Shown: positions 21,321 through 32,052 of the stretch, piece by piece | How the letters are laid out: the number at the start of each line of letters is the position of its first letter | Numbering within the stretch: the first letter of the stretch is position 1 | Origin: Echinarachnius parma | Lineage: Eukaryota; Echinodermata; Echinoidea; Clypeasteroida; Echinarachniidae | DNA length: 64,000 nucleotides | Direction of reading: 5' to 3' | Assembly (NCBI GenBank): GCA_037951105.1 | Contig: JBAMJV010007703.1 | Coordinates: 27,184 to 91,183, forward strand | Notes under the pieces: model-generated | What the model saw: only the letters and a program-made list of their open reading frames with translations | Databases searched by the model: none | What the model was told of the DNA's origin: nothing | Program-made: the position numbers and the translations under genes

Positions 21321-21700
21321 TAAAGGGATCTAGTAACTTTGTTGACATGTGCAAAAAGTGATGAATGGTTGATGCAATGTATATTGTTGTTATCTCATAT
21401 GTCCACAGGGTATTGTGTGAAAATTTCAAGTCAAATGGACATTGTATGGCCAAGTAATGAGCAAAAATGCAAAGTGATATTCAGTAACTCACTACACTCA
21501 CTTTGTACACGGAAGAAAAACTCGCCCGGAGTTTTTCTTATCTGAATACTTCAATCATATCTTTGTAACGAAAGGGAAATTTGAAAAACCGACACCTGTC
21601 CCATGATTTTATTGTTAATACGAATACAACAAGATATAAGGGAACCCCTAGAATAAAAATTTTATTTTGACGATTTGGACAATGTTACTAAGTCCCTTTA
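21321..21700. mobile_element. MITE, AAAGGGATCTAGTAAC family
   Basis: Left TAAAGGGATCTAGTAACTTT and right GTTACTAAGTCCCTTTA are inverted. The best-preserved relative is at 37629-37985; truncated relatives are at about 12180-12290, 16258-16822 and 55956-55995. It splits an older dispersed repeat whose parts (AATAGCTTGTAATTG) lie on both sides. Confidence 0.72.
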
Positions 21701-22157
21701 AAACTTGAGAAAGTAATTTCAGATTTCAATCACACTTGGTACCTGAATGTATCTTGGGTTCATGCAGTCAAAAGTCAAGGTCACATGACTCATTATACCT
21801 GTTTATGCCGAAATAGCTTGTAATTGTGATGAAATGATGATCGAGTTTACAGTATTAATTCAGTACATGTTAATTTTGGCTTGATTCAAAAATTGCGTGA
21901 TAGCTGAGGCATAAAACCCATCTAGTTCTCTAAATATTTTGTAGAAGATAGAGATATTACATATCTGTACCAAACAACAAATGTTATAGGCTGGAAATTA
22001 CATAGCAACCGCTGTGGTACCTCCCGACGATAGGGACGCATCTAGCGATCTAGTGTTCAGTTCCTGTGGAAATCCTTTTTTTATTACAAGCCATATCTTT
22101 TTCATTTCTTTGTCATTTTGGTTTTTAATTTTTGTTTTCATTTGTGTGAAATTGCAG

Positions 22158-22250
22158 CTGTGATTGCCTATGCGGTATCCTGGAATTCTACTGCTGACAT
22201 TCTAGAGATTGACATCTATGAGATTGATGAAGCCAACACATGGATAAAAG
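22158..22250 (+). CDS. NTR protein exon (beta-strand part)
   Basis: 93 bp (2 + 30 codons + 1) with an ATTGCAG acceptor and a GTAAAG donor. It encodes VIAYAVSWNSTADILEIDIY and EIDEANTWIK. Confidence 0.65.
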
Positions 22251-23233
22251 GTAAAGTGTAAATGGGGACCGGGTAGGTCTGTATACTCTTGAGGGCACTT
22301 TATGGCTGCCAGAACACAGAAATACAATATAGAAATACTAGAAGCCCAACTGAATAAGTGTATGACGTCTTTAATAACCACAGATAGGCCGCGCCTCCAG
22401 CTTCGATACTTGCAGCGGTGACAAGCACATATATCCATGCAAATGAGGTAAAACGTCAGAGTTTGTTCATTTAAATAAATTACCATATACAGTCAACCCT
22501 GTGTATAGTGGCCACCCAAGGGAGTCAAGAATAGTGGCCATTGCCAGGTGCCACTATAGACAGGTTCAATAGCAATGATGGCCACTATAGACAGGTTGGC
22601 TGCTATAGACAGGTGGCCGCTAAGACAGGTTTGACTGTATGTGAATTCATTGGATAAAATAACACATTACACAAAAAAGACGCTTAGTAATTTTAATTCG
22701 ACGCTATTATTTTAGTTACGTGCTGTACCAATAGTTATGCGATTTCATTCAGTTTAATTGCGCACAGTCAAGAAATGGGGGATTTCCCTATTAAAGGGGT
22801 AGTTCAATTTTGGTAGAGAGGGCGCTGCACATCACAATTTTTTTGTGAGGTAATGAAAAACTGAGGGTCGAATTTGAGAGAACATGCAATTTTAATGGCA
22901 GAATAAACTTTATTTGGTCAAAATCGGTCCAGAAACGGCTGAAATATCAATAAATATATCTGATCTTATAAATATTTGGGGCCCAAATAATTAGATGAAT
23001 TTTTCAAAAAATTAAAAATATGCATACACTTTTTCAAAAATTTTCAAAAGCATTTTTTAAATAGTTGTTGATGATCTCTCTATTTAATCATGATTTCAAT
23101 AAAACATCACATGCATAATTTTATATGAAAAATGGTTAAAACCAATGCAGACTTGCCAACCGTTCCGTTTTTAACGGAATTGTCCCGTTTTTTAAGTTTT
23201 TATAGCCATCAAAAACGGAACGTTCCGATTTTG

Positions 23234-23264
<31 letters not shown>

Positions 23265-26200
23265 TACCATCCGATATCTGTCCGTTTTTTCAATTGTAAT
23301 CAACAGGGCAGTGCCATGTTAGTCTACAAACCGCTGTCAAGATGAAAGCCTTCAGATATCTCATCACAAATGATTCTTCTAAATTTGGCTCTTACCAGGT
23401 TTAATCTATTCATTAATCCTCTTACCATTTGTTTATTTGAACATTTTGTTACATGTAAAATACCTTTACTTTAGCAATAGATTGGCAGGGTTCCATTTTC
23501 TGACCGAATCTATAGATTTATTTATTAATTTTTTTTTTAAATTTATTTATTTATTTATTTTTTTTTGTTGTGAAAATGAAAACGTTTTTGCCGATGCCGG
23601 TCGGTTAACCGTCGTGTAACCGTTTCACTACAGCCCTAGTATGCACCAGATTGCACAATTGTAAGTCAAAAAATGCAAAAGCTCCCTACCGTGGGAGGGG
23701 GGACACCCCCCTCCCACACCCTCCCCCCCTCGGTCGCTCCGCTCCCGCGTGCTCGGTCGCTTCGCTCCCTCGCAATCGGGTGTTCAGTTTTCTGACTTTC
23801 AAATGTTGGCAAGTATGCCAATGCCTTTTTAGAGAGCGCCCTCTTGTGTTTTAATGGCTCTTTTTTAATGATAATGGGCTTTTTACTTAGTCGTTTGTAA
23901 TTTTGTTTACCTTTCTAGCATGGCTGGGTTATAACTATTAGTTTATAATGTTACTGTCCAGGTTTGGTTACTAAAGTTCAGCCTTACCAAAACTGTACTA
24001 CCCCTTTATAAGCAAATATTGTTTTTCATTGTGACGTCATAACAAAAGCATACACATAAATTTGTGTGTGATAATTGTGAAGTTCGCGCCCGCGGATACT
24101 TAGGAACGAAATTACACTAATATTGCTATGGCAGCAAGTGTCATAACATAGACTTTGAGTCTTGTCAACTTTTGCCAATTTGACCAACTTCCATTTTGAG
24201 ATGGGGGGCCTGTGCCAGAATGCCTTGCTCCCCATGGAGGAGAAAGTGCATGCCATATACTGTATATATTTGATTGATTGTGAGCGTTTCCGATGACTGG
24301 AGTAAAAATATAATTGTATGAAAGCACTCTGAGATGATGATCAATCATATATTATAGGTATATAAATCATCTGTATTTATTCAAATCATTCAAATGTTAT
24401 AAAGAAAGGTTGAAACCCAGGTCCATGGCAAAAGTTGGATATGAATTTGCATTCTGCAATGAATATAGCATATTATTATTATTGTACAAATGTATGCGGG
24501 TGTAGAATTGTTGCACTAAAAAAATGTTTAGCACGTACGGAACCCTTTGCAAAGTGTTGGGATATCTATTTAATATCAACCCTGTGTTCTTTGGGTAGTG
24601 GTCCGCGTTAAGGCTTCCCTAGCTAACCCTAGCTGGGACTAGGAAAACTGTATGTTGCTAACTTTACAATTTCGTTTCCTAGTATGGAAATGAGATTGCG
24701 GGTATCTCTTCCACTTGAGTGGAGTGAGATGCATGTATTTGCCATGATTTGTTTAAGAAATTTATTAGCATGGTTATAGAGCTGAGCAATCAACTGTTAT
24801 GAGATAATACTCATGAAAAGGCTTTCTTTTCAACAGCAAAATAAAGGAAAATGTTAAAAACTTAAAATATCATACACATAAATGTACAGAACTTATGGCT
24901 GGGTGGGTATCCGTCAAAGGAAAAAGCGGGGCAATTTTGTATCTAAATTGCAATGTTGATCACTTTCATAAATTTTGTTCAATGATTGTCATATCGCATG
25001 CACACTTTGCTTTGTATCAAGAAACCTTTCATTATTCTAATTGCTTTTTTTCCTGATACTAAACAAAAATAGGGAGAAGAGAAAGAATTCAGGTCGTCAT
25101 AGAAGTTCTGGCAGAACAGAACTGTCTGTGCCCTGGACTACTGGTGAACCACTATGTGCTCATGATTTTCGGCCAGCAAAGCAGCCACGGTGGTATAGTG
25201 ACAGTGCGCAAAACAGACTACATCCAACCCTTCTCCTACGAAACTCGTAATGAAATCGTTGAAAGCTGTCAACAAGGTATATGGTTATCATCTTTTCTAA
25301 TCGATTAATCAAAGAATTTAATATTAACACATCTGAGAAGTAATACATGATGGTTTCAGTCAATGACGCAGCCCCAGTGGTATTGTGACTTTGCGAAATG
25401 GACTACATTCCAGGGGCTGATCTAGCTTTTTGCTAAGGGGGGGGTTTGACCCAATGACGATGCGGAGCATCGTCCACGAGCTGCGATTTTTTTTTGCTAT
25501 ATTCAACCCCCGTAAGTAATTTTTGTTAACTTTTTTCACTTATAGCCGCGAAGCGGCGATTTTTTTTTTGCTATTTTAAACCCCCGTAAGTGATTTTTGT
25601 TCACTTTTTTCACTGATAGCCGCGAAGCGGCGATTTTTTTTTGCTATTTTGAACCCCCGTAAGTGATTTTTTGTCACTTTTTTCACTGATACATTTTCAC
25701 TTGGCAGCCCAAGGGGGGGGGTTTAAACCCCCTAAACCCCCCCCCCCCCGTAGATCCGCGCCTGCATTCAATTTTAAACCTTGTCCTACGAAACTTGTGA
25801 ATATCTTGAATATGCTGCCAAAATGAAATGTCTTATCTCTTAGCACTCTGTGTGCCCAACAGTTGAATTGCTGGCAGTGGCGTAATAACACGGGGGGGGG
25901 GGGGGGGGGGGAGGGGCACGTACCCCCTAATAATTTGAAGAAGAAAAAAACGGAAACATAGGGGGACATTTTTTTGAAAAAACAAAATACAAAATACAAG
26001 TGTGCCCTGCCCCCCCCCCCCCCCCCCCCCCAATCAGAATCAGAGCGACCACGCTATGCCACTGATGGCTGGAATAGGGGGTTGAAATTTGCGGTAGAAT
26101 ATTATGGTCCTAGGCTGGGCGTTCATGAATAATCATAGGGTAATGACGTCACATCAGACTTTAGTGAAACCTCTGCATGATACATTTACTAAATAAACCG

Positions 26201-28233
26201 CTTCTCATCATATTTTATAGCAAAAGAAAAGAGTAGTCACAAGAGAGGATTCGAACCCATGACCCCAAGAGTTGATGTCCACAGCGTGACCACTAGGCCA
26301 CGTTAACGGCTGATGATCGGTGTTGGTTTCATTGTACCTATAATCCTCAAACTCACCCCAACCCTAATCCTAGTTATGAATATTCATGATACTGAGGAGA
26401 GTGCGGATGACGTACCGTGACGTCATGACCTTATGTTTATTCATGAACGCCCAGCCTAGCACCATAATATATTACCGAAATTTGCACTTTGGGTGCAGGA
26501 ATACTCTCAGTGGAATTTATAGACGGGGGAATAATGATAATGTATAGTGCTATGAAACTTGTATGAATGATAAATGACCATTATTATAAATATGTTTCAT
26601 TTATTATTATCAGTGGCGTAGTTACAGGGGGGGGCGGGGTGGATGGTTACATTGTAGAATGAAATGGGTTTTTATTAAGGCTGAGTCATGTCGGATATTT
26701 TCGGAACCGGGTACCGATAAACTGTAACCGGTCGGTAACCGGTATCCCGATAAATTTTTGCCGTCGAAACTCGGACCGGTAAAATCACGCAATCGTGCAA
26801 GCATCAGCAAAAATGCACTGTTTGGGGCTTATTTTGCTCCTTTTATATGCAAATAACATTACAAATATTGACGCTTTTATGGATTTACATATCAATCTTT
26901 ACGGGAAAATAGTTACAGACTATCAAGAATTAACTCACGTTTCGCTGGAAAAGTATTTTTTCCGAAGTAAATTGGACCTAGAAATCGATCGTTGGTTCAG
27001 CATCGCGCCAAGCTGAAACAAGCCGCTAAAATCGAAGGTTGAAGTTAGCAGCAAGTTTTCGGGTCCCAATATCGCGCGTGCATGCTATATGATATGCTAG
27101 CTAACTTCAATTCCCTGGCGCGGCTCGCACACGCGCTAACTTCAGTTGGCCAGCTAGCATCGCGGTGGGCGCGGTGCACCGCTACGATCGAAATTTCCCC
27201 ATAATTTGCAGTTTTTTTCATTGTTTGGGGCTCATTTTTTGTTCTGTTCAGCTTTTAAATGCCATAGAATCATGTAAGTAGAATATCAAAACATTTTAAA
27301 AGGGTATAGATTACCCAAATCCGTATTTTGAGCCCCTGTATGAATGCACTGCCTCATCAGCTCGATAATACATACACTTGCCTGGAGTGTCGGCCTAACT
27401 TTGTGTGAACATCCGTAGGCAATAGCGTTCAAATGACTAGCAATTTTGCGCTTCCTGTTCAATTTCTGACTGTCAAACGAAGTAACGAACCAAGACTTTC
27501 TCGAAAATAACCACTCTTTAAAGTAAATGATATCGATTGCCCCGTTTTTATTTGAATTCCGCTACATTAAGTGATAATCTTAATTTCTTTTTTAACATTT
27601 TATTTCATTTATTTATTTTTTTCGGGGCACCGTTTCCGATAAAACGAAACAGGGTACCGATTGAAACGGTCGGTAACCGGTGTGATCGACCGAACCGACT
27701 CAGCCTTGGTTTTTATTTTTCAAATGTCGCCCTTATTGTGGAGATATTTAAGAATGGAATTCTGCAATTGTAGTCAAATTATCTGATTTCGGACATTTTG
27801 AGCGTCCATAGTATCTGAGTTTGGATACTATCCGTGAACGATCCAGATGGAATATGAGATCATTTTGTTCACTAGGTAAACAAAAACAAAATCATCATTC
27901 AGAAGGATCTCAGAATGATATTGTTATCTAAATGAAGTCGAAAATATCACATTTTACAAAATCTTTTTCTTTTTCTTAAAAGTTAAAGGATCACTTTTGA
28001 TAAAAAATGTCTTTATAGGAACGACTGAACGTCAACGAACTACCACCAGAGCAGAGCAGACCACGAAAGAGCCAGATTCAGGACAGCCCGACGGGTCTAT
28101 CAGCAGCATTGCCAGCTCAAGCGACACCGGCGACCACTTTGTGTTTGGGTCGTCAGAGTCGGACATCGAAACAACCACATCCCCAGCAACCTATCCCCCA
28201 GGAGACGAGACATACTCCTGGAGTACCTACTAG
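22158..28233 (+). CDS. NTR (netrin-like) module protein, 3' three exons (partial)
   Basis: Exons 22158-22250, 25073-25276 and 28019-28233 are all entered in phase 1 and stay open when joined, ending at TAG 28233 (about 170 residues). The first two encode a module with ILEIDIYEIDEA, IQVVIEVLAEQNCLCPGLL, YVLMIFGQQ..GGIVTV and a closing ESC. This fits the netrin C-terminal/NTR pattern (C-x-CP-x-L, YL(I/L)xG, GIV, final Cys). The terminal exon adds a Ser/Thr/Glu-rich tail (TTERQRTTTRAEQTTKE...) ending TYSWSTY, which may be O-glycosylated. It is probably secreted or extracellular; the N-terminal architecture and identity are unknown, since no upstream exons were recognised. Decayed copies of exons 2 and 3 lie just downstream of each. 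Confidence 0.6.
22490..22637. mobile_element. TA-flanked MITE, CAGTCAAACCTG family
   Basis: CAGTCAACCCTGTGTATAGT at the left and CAGGTTTGACTG at the right, flanked by TA. Inside are repeats of GGCCACTATAGACAGGTT. A second full copy is at 29213-29326 and a fragment near 59515. Confidence 0.78.
22792..24007. mobile_element. Second copy of CCCCTTTA..TTTTGG MITE, split by nested insertion
   Basis: TAAAGGGGTAGTTCAATTTT at the left and AAAACTGTACTACCCCTTTA at the right. The body matches the complement of 15396-15877 (GAGAGGGCGCTGCAC, AGAGAGCGCCCTCTTGTG). A 669-bp element interrupts it at 23149-23817. Confidence 0.75.
23149..23817. mobile_element. Nested 669-bp TIR element, CCAATGC target duplication
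   Basis: CCAATGC at 23142-23148 and 23818-23824 bracket AGACTTGCCAAC...GTTGGCAAGTATG. The terminal inverted repeat is about 12 bp. The uninterrupted relative at 15396-15877 supports a clean insertion. Inside are GAACGTTCCG-like and TCGGTCGCT..CGCTCCC blocks. Termini and duplication length are hAT-like, but the exact edges are ambiguous by 1-2 bp. Confidence 0.75.
25073..25276 (+). CDS. NTR protein exon with C-x-CP motif
   Basis: 204 bp (2 + 67 codons + 1). The other two frames contain stops; this one is open. It has CLCPGLL, HYVLMIFG, GGIVTVRK and a terminal VESCQQ, with Cys spacing typical of NTR modules. Donor G|GTATAT is weak. Confidence 0.68.
25345..25830 (+). pseudogene. Decayed copy of the NTR C-x-CP exon, interrupted by an insertion
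   Basis: GCAGCCCCAGTGGTATTGTGA and GACTACATTC (to 25410), then after an insertion AACCTTGTCCTACGAAACTT (from about 25780), match the true exon's GCAGCCACGGTGGTATAGTG, GACTACATCC and CTTCTCCTACGAAACTC. The reading frame is lost. Confidence 0.75.
25411..25764. mobile_element. TIR element with CATTC duplication
   Basis: CAGGGGCTGATCTAG at the left and GTAGATCCGCGCCTG at the right, flanked by CATTC on both sides (25406-25410 and 25765-25769). Inside are three tandem units of about 70 bp with AACCCCCGTAAGTGATTTTT and GCCGCGAAGCGGCGATTTTT. The termini resemble hAT MITEs, though the 5-bp duplication is shorter than the usual 8. Confidence 0.75.
25875..26064. mobile_element. hAT-type MITE with near-perfect 8-bp duplication
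   Basis: CAGTGGCGTAAT...GCTATGCCACTG flanked by ATTGCTGG (25867-25874) and ATGGCTGG (26065-26072), 7 of 8 identical. It contains a 20-bp G-run and a 22-bp C-run. A lone CAGTGGCGTAG end also occurs at 26612. Confidence 0.8.
26099..26470. repeat. Foldback element containing a tRNA-like SINE head
   Basis: ATATTATGGTCCTAGGCTGG and CCAGCCTAGCACCATAATAT are inverted, continuing through GCGTTCATGAATAAT/TTTATTCATGAACGC and TGACGTCA. The interior holds a tRNA-like segment. Confidence 0.75.
26232..26305 (-). tRNA. tRNA-like SINE head
   Basis: On the minus strand, GTGGCCTAGTGGTCACGC (A box) and GGTTCGAATCC (B box) have correct spacing, but the acceptor ends do not pair. It is probably a tRNA-derived SINE promoter and not a functional tRNA. 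Confidence 0.45.
26677..27707. mobile_element. About 1.03-kb TIR element with 10-bp duplication
   Basis: Direct repeats GGTTTTTATT at 26667-26676 and 27708-27717 bracket AAGGCTGAGTC...GACTCAGCCTT. The interior has GGTAACCGG/CCGGTTACC-type blocks at both ends. Part of the body (TTCATTGTTTGGGGCTCATT; CGATCGTTGGTTCAGCATCG) recurs inverted at 57828-58890, so the two are relatives. The short frame at 26795-27016 is not a recognisable protein. Confidence 0.78.
28019..28233 (+). CDS. NTR protein terminal exon (Ser/Thr-rich tail)
   Basis: 215 bp (2 + 71 codons including TAG). Acceptor CTTTATAG. The composition is rich in Thr, Ser, Asp and Pro with no Cys, suggesting a disordered or glycosylated tail. 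Confidence 0.6.
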
Positions 28234-28334
28234 AATTGAAGCAGTTCACAACACAATGCTTTTTTGTAGTTATATATTAATATGAACTTATAACGCAAGT
28301 TGTTAATGTTGGAAGAACGATACAAAACCCTTAA

Positions 28335-28800
28335 TGTTTTTTAATGTCTAGAGACAGAGTTTTAGGCCTCGGAGGCGGACACCGAAGCAACCACTGCTCT
28401 GGCAGCCTACATTTTATGCATTTTATTAAAGGAAAATTTTATTAAAATGTTTCCAAAGATACTAAAGGCTCTTCATAATTTCTAAGTCCAACTTAGAGTT
28501 AAGTTCAACATATGATTTTTGTGAAACACCCCCTGGAGTTTTGTACGAGTGAAAAAAATACAGAAAAAGGTACAGAATACGGTTCATAACAATTTTTCTT
28601 TCTTTTTAGAATTAAATATGCAAGTTGTTTCAAGTAATTTGTTGGAAGAACGAGAACTGACCTTTTGAGTTTCAGTCGTCGGTGGCCGATAAAGAAACAA
28701 CCTGGCAACCTCTTCCCAGGAGACTAGTCATACGACTGGAGTTTTGCATGAGTGAATGATTTGATACGTAATTGAGGCAGTTCATAACGCAATGATTGTT
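28335..28800 (+). pseudogene. Two decayed copies of the NTR terminal exon and 3' flank
   Basis: GGCGGACACCGAAGCAACCA at 28375 and GGTGGCCGATAAAGAAACAA near 28680 match GTCGGACATCGAAACAACCA of the true exon. The second also keeps CAGGAGACTAGTCATACGAC and AATTGAGGCAGTTCATAACG, matching the 3' UTR. Stops and indels make them non-coding. A CAAAGATTCAAAG-family MITE fragment lies between them. Confidence 0.75.
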
Positions 28801-28802
28801 TT

Positions 28803-29150
28803 TATGCCTCTGCCAACGAAGTGGCCAGAGGCATTATGTTTTTGGGTCATTCGTCCGTCCCGTTCTCTTTCTTGCAATATCTTGAGAACTGGTGACGGAT
28901 CAACTTGAAACATGATCTGATTATATTTGTGGGGTTAACAGGTGACGGATCAACTTGAAACATGATCTGATTATATTTGTGGGGTTCATAGGTCAAGGCC
29001 ACGGCTCATTATATTTGCAAAAAATAGCTTGTAATTGCGATATTAAAGAATCAATTCAGTGCATGTTAATTTGGGCATAATATAAAAGTCATGCAATGGC
29101 TGAGACAACATTTTTTACTGCGCGCAGTTGAAGATCCATTTAGTTAATTT
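28803..29150. repeat. Dispersed repeat starting GCCTCTGCCAACGAAGTGG
   Basis: It opens with a hairpin (GCCTCTG..CAGAGGC), includes an exact tandem of about 50 bp (GGTGACGGATCAACTTGAAA, twice) and AATAGCTTGTAATTG. Related sequence lies at 21100-21320 and 21700-21900, around the inserted MITE. Confidence 0.6.
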
Positions 29151-29212
29151 TGATTCCAACACATAATCACATCATGTTATATCTCTCATTATATGCAATT
29201 ATCAGTAATCTA

Positions 29213-29326
29213 CAGTCAAACTTGTGTATAGTGACAGGTATTTCTCGCAAGAAGAATCACTTTTGGTAGCCACTTTGGGCAGGTTGGCTGTTATAAGACA
29301 GGTGGCCACTAAGACAGGTTTGACTG
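29213..29326. mobile_element. TA-flanked MITE, CAGTCAAACCTG family, second copy
   Basis: CAGTCAAACTTGTGTATAGT at the left and ACAGGTTTGACTG at the right, with TA on both sides; 114 bp. Confidence 0.78.
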
Positions 29327-29330
29327 TACA

Positions 29331-29710
29331 TGTATATTGTTTATTATGAAACATGTGTAGTTAAGTCTTAGGATGCGAGAGGTGTTTTGTAAAAAAAAAA
29401 ATGTTGAATTATAAATTGCAAAATCATGTTGGAATAAAAAATTAAATAAAAATTTAGTACTCTCTCTCTATATAGTTATGGGCCTCGTTGCAGAAGTCAC
29501 AAAATGTGCGCATTTGGTCACATGATCAGACTTAATTAATTGCAACTTTACAATCATGTTGTTTATCATGAAACATGTGTAGTTAAGTCTTAGGATGCGA
29601 GAGGTGTTTTGTAAAAAAAAAAACTGTTGATAATAAATAGCAAAATTATGTTGGAATAAAAAAATTGAAAAAAATTTAGTACTCTCTCTCTATAGTTATG
29701 GGCCCCGTTG
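29331..29710. repeat. 240-bp tandem duplication
   Basis: GAAACATGTGTAGTTAAGTC...TTTAGTACTCTCTCTCTATA recurs at 29346 and 29570 with few differences, including the start of the GGGCC(C/T)CGTTGCAG element in both. Confidence 0.82.
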
Positions 29711-29818
29711 CAGAAAGAAGATGCAAGTCAGAAAATGTGCGCATTTGGTCACATAATCGGACTTACAATTGATTGCAACTTTACAATCAATTGCATCACT
29801 TTATGCAACGGGGCCCAT
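29699..29818. mobile_element. MITE, ATGGGCCCCGTTGCA family
   Basis: ATGGGCCCCGTTGCA and TGCAACGGGGCCCAT are perfect inverted termini around 90 bp of internal palindromes. Relatives are at 31235-31388 and 42307-42430 (truncated), and a part at 29480. Confidence 0.82.
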
Positions 29819-29986
29819 GCAACAAACAAGCCTTCCGACCTCTCCTCCAGCCAAGATTCATGCACTTTTATGTAGAATATTAAATCATCACTCTCTTTTC
29901 CACACAATTTGGCTATTTAAGTTTATTATCATTTCATTATAATGTTTTCTATCTTTCTTTAGCTATGTTCAGCTGATAGACATCGT

Positions 29987-30410
29987 GGTCTGAATTCTCA
30001 TCAGTGGCACAACTTTAGTCTGGCTGTCTGGGATGAAAAGACAGAAACTAACCATAAGCAGTTGAACCATTCTGCAACTGTGGACCATTGATGGTTGTCA
30101 TTTGTCACCGGAGATATTGTTTCCTTTCATTATCTAGTGCTGCTTAGCCATTCGGACTAAGGGCCACTTGTTTCAGTAATAGTATAACAGGTCACCAGTA
30201 AAGTATTGTCCTGGATGATCCACGACGCAATGACCGACTACTATTAGTACATGAATGTCAAGCGGCCTATACATGTAGATTAGAACTAGCAGAACTAGAG
30301 GCATTGACTGGATAATGAAAGGAAACAATTAGAATATTTCCGGTGGCAAATGGCAACCATCATCGGGTCCACAGATGACTGAAGTTGTGCTACTGATGAG
30401 AATCCAGGCC
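29987..30410. repeat. About 425-bp foldback element
   Basis: GGTCTGAATTCTCATCAGTG and CTACTGATGAGAATCCAGGC are inverted, as are GATATTGTTTCCTTTCATTA and TAATGAAAGGAAACAATTAG. The whole unit folds back on itself. There is no frame. Confidence 0.75.
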
Positions 30411-30740
30411 AGTTTGTATAGATATAAGAATCAAAAAGAGTTTTTTCATCAAATGATTAGCAGCCAAATGCTGAATGGCACATTGTTACATTTAAAGATA
30501 TACAAGATAAATTAAATTGCAGTCCATTCAACAATAAGTTCATAGAAAGATTTCCAGATTTGAATACTCATCATACTAAATTTGTGCTCATCAGTCTGCA
30601 GAAAAAGTCTGAAGAAGTATAAAGGGTGTTAATTTTCAATCCATATCAGTCCTTATTCATTTATTTTGCTGAACTACTAAAAATGTGTACATATGTATTG
30701 ATTTAATTTCCTAAATGTATAAGAGAAAATTGTCTACTTT

Positions 30741-31232
30741 AATCTGCTTACCATGTTCTTCTTTAAAATTGAAATACATAGTTATATTGTAGTGAAGAAT
30801 GATCTGTTCTTTACCCCAATTAAAGTTGGCTCATACAAGGTACACATTATAGCCATGTGTTTCAGTGAGGTGCTACTGTATATTTTTTGTAGAAATAAAA
30901 GAAAGTTATTTTATTGGAGGATGTGTCATTGTTTGTTTTTGTGTTCATGGATTATACAAGGGGAGATATGTTAACTGATCTGTTCTTTTCCTGTACCATG
31001 TTCTTCTTTAAAATTGAAATATATACAGTGTAGTTATATTGTAGTGAAGAATGATCTGTTCTTCACCCCAATTAAAGTTGGCTCATACAAGGTACACATT
31101 ATAGCCATGTGTTTCAGTGAGGTGCTACTGTATATTTTTTATAGAAATAAAAGAAAGTTTTATTTTATTGGAGGAAGTGTCAGTTTGTTTTTGTGTTCAT
31201 GGATTATACAAGGGGAGAATTATGTTAACTGA
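30741..31232. repeat. About 255-bp tandem duplication
   Basis: CCATGTTCTTCTTTAAAATT...TACAAGGGGAGA occurs twice in a row (from about 30750 and 31000). The matching short frames in both copies come from this duplication and not from genes. Confidence 0.88.
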
Positions 31233-31234
31233 TC

Positions 31235-31388
31235 AGGGCCCCGTTGCAGAAAGAGATACAATCGATTGTAAGTTGCAATTAATCGTAAGTCAGATCACGT
31301 GTTCTAGATGCGCAAATCAGATTGGTTGAAACTCGTAAATTTTCGGACTTGCGATCAATCGATTGCATCCGTTTCTGCAACGTGGCCC
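31235..31388. mobile_element. GGGCCCCGTTGCAG MITE with a paralogous empty site
   Basis: AGGGCCCCGTTGCAGAAAG...TTTCTGCAACGTGGCCC sits between TTAACTGATC and TGTTCTTTTCCTGTA. The upstream tandem copy at about 30970-30995 has TTAACTGATCTGTTCTTTTC with no insert, so the insertion followed the duplication. There is no evident target duplication. Confidence 0.8.
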
Positions 31389-31686
31389 TGTTCTTTTCCT
31401 GTAAGTGTATTTCAATCCCCTCTCACTCCACCAGTCCTGGGACGGTCAGAAAAAGCCCATTTTTTTTAGGGGAATACGGCAGTCTCCATTTAGGGGTACA
31501 CCTGCTAAGGGGTAGGATTTGACCCCTCATTTCTGGTGTTCACATTTACACACATGTGATGGGGGTAAAATATAACTTCTGGTGATTCTGCAAGTCAAGT
31601 TTGAGCGTTAATGAAATTATCCTACTCAAATCTGACATAATTGACAAACCCGTTTATTCTCCGGTCTGCCTCATTTGCAATGATTA

Positions 31687-32052
31687 CCGTATTTGATGGT
31701 GTATTAACTGCACTTTTTTACTTACAGAAGAACTTGCAAAAAGGGGGGAGCGGTTAATACACAGAGATAGAAAAACGTGTTTCATGAAAATACCACATAC
31801 TATGGCTATAATATCAAGTAATGTGGAGTAAAAAGCTTGGTTGACTTTTCTGTTGTGAATTAAGCTCCAATAAGAAACAACTGTTGTTATTGTGTACCAA
31901 AATTTACAAAAGTTATAGAAGAAAGCATGGGATGTATGTATAATTTGATTATGTTGCAAAGATTCCCAACAGTTTTGTCATCTACAAAATGTTTTTCCCC
32001 CTTCAACGACAACCCGAAGTTGGGGGTGCAGTTGATACACCAGCAAATACGG
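31687..32052. mobile_element. MITE, CCGTATTTG family, longer copy
   Basis: CCGTATTTGATGGTGTATTAA at one end (first 20 bases diagnostic) and ATACACCAGCAAATACGG at the other, TA-flanked. 366 bp against 179 bp for the copy at 3576. Confidence 0.72.

Noticed and set aside
26795-27016. 73-codon frame with a signal-peptide-like start
   Set aside because: Lies wholly inside a TIR element (26677-27707) and its sequence recurs, disrupted, in the 58.6-kb relative. Not treated as a gene.
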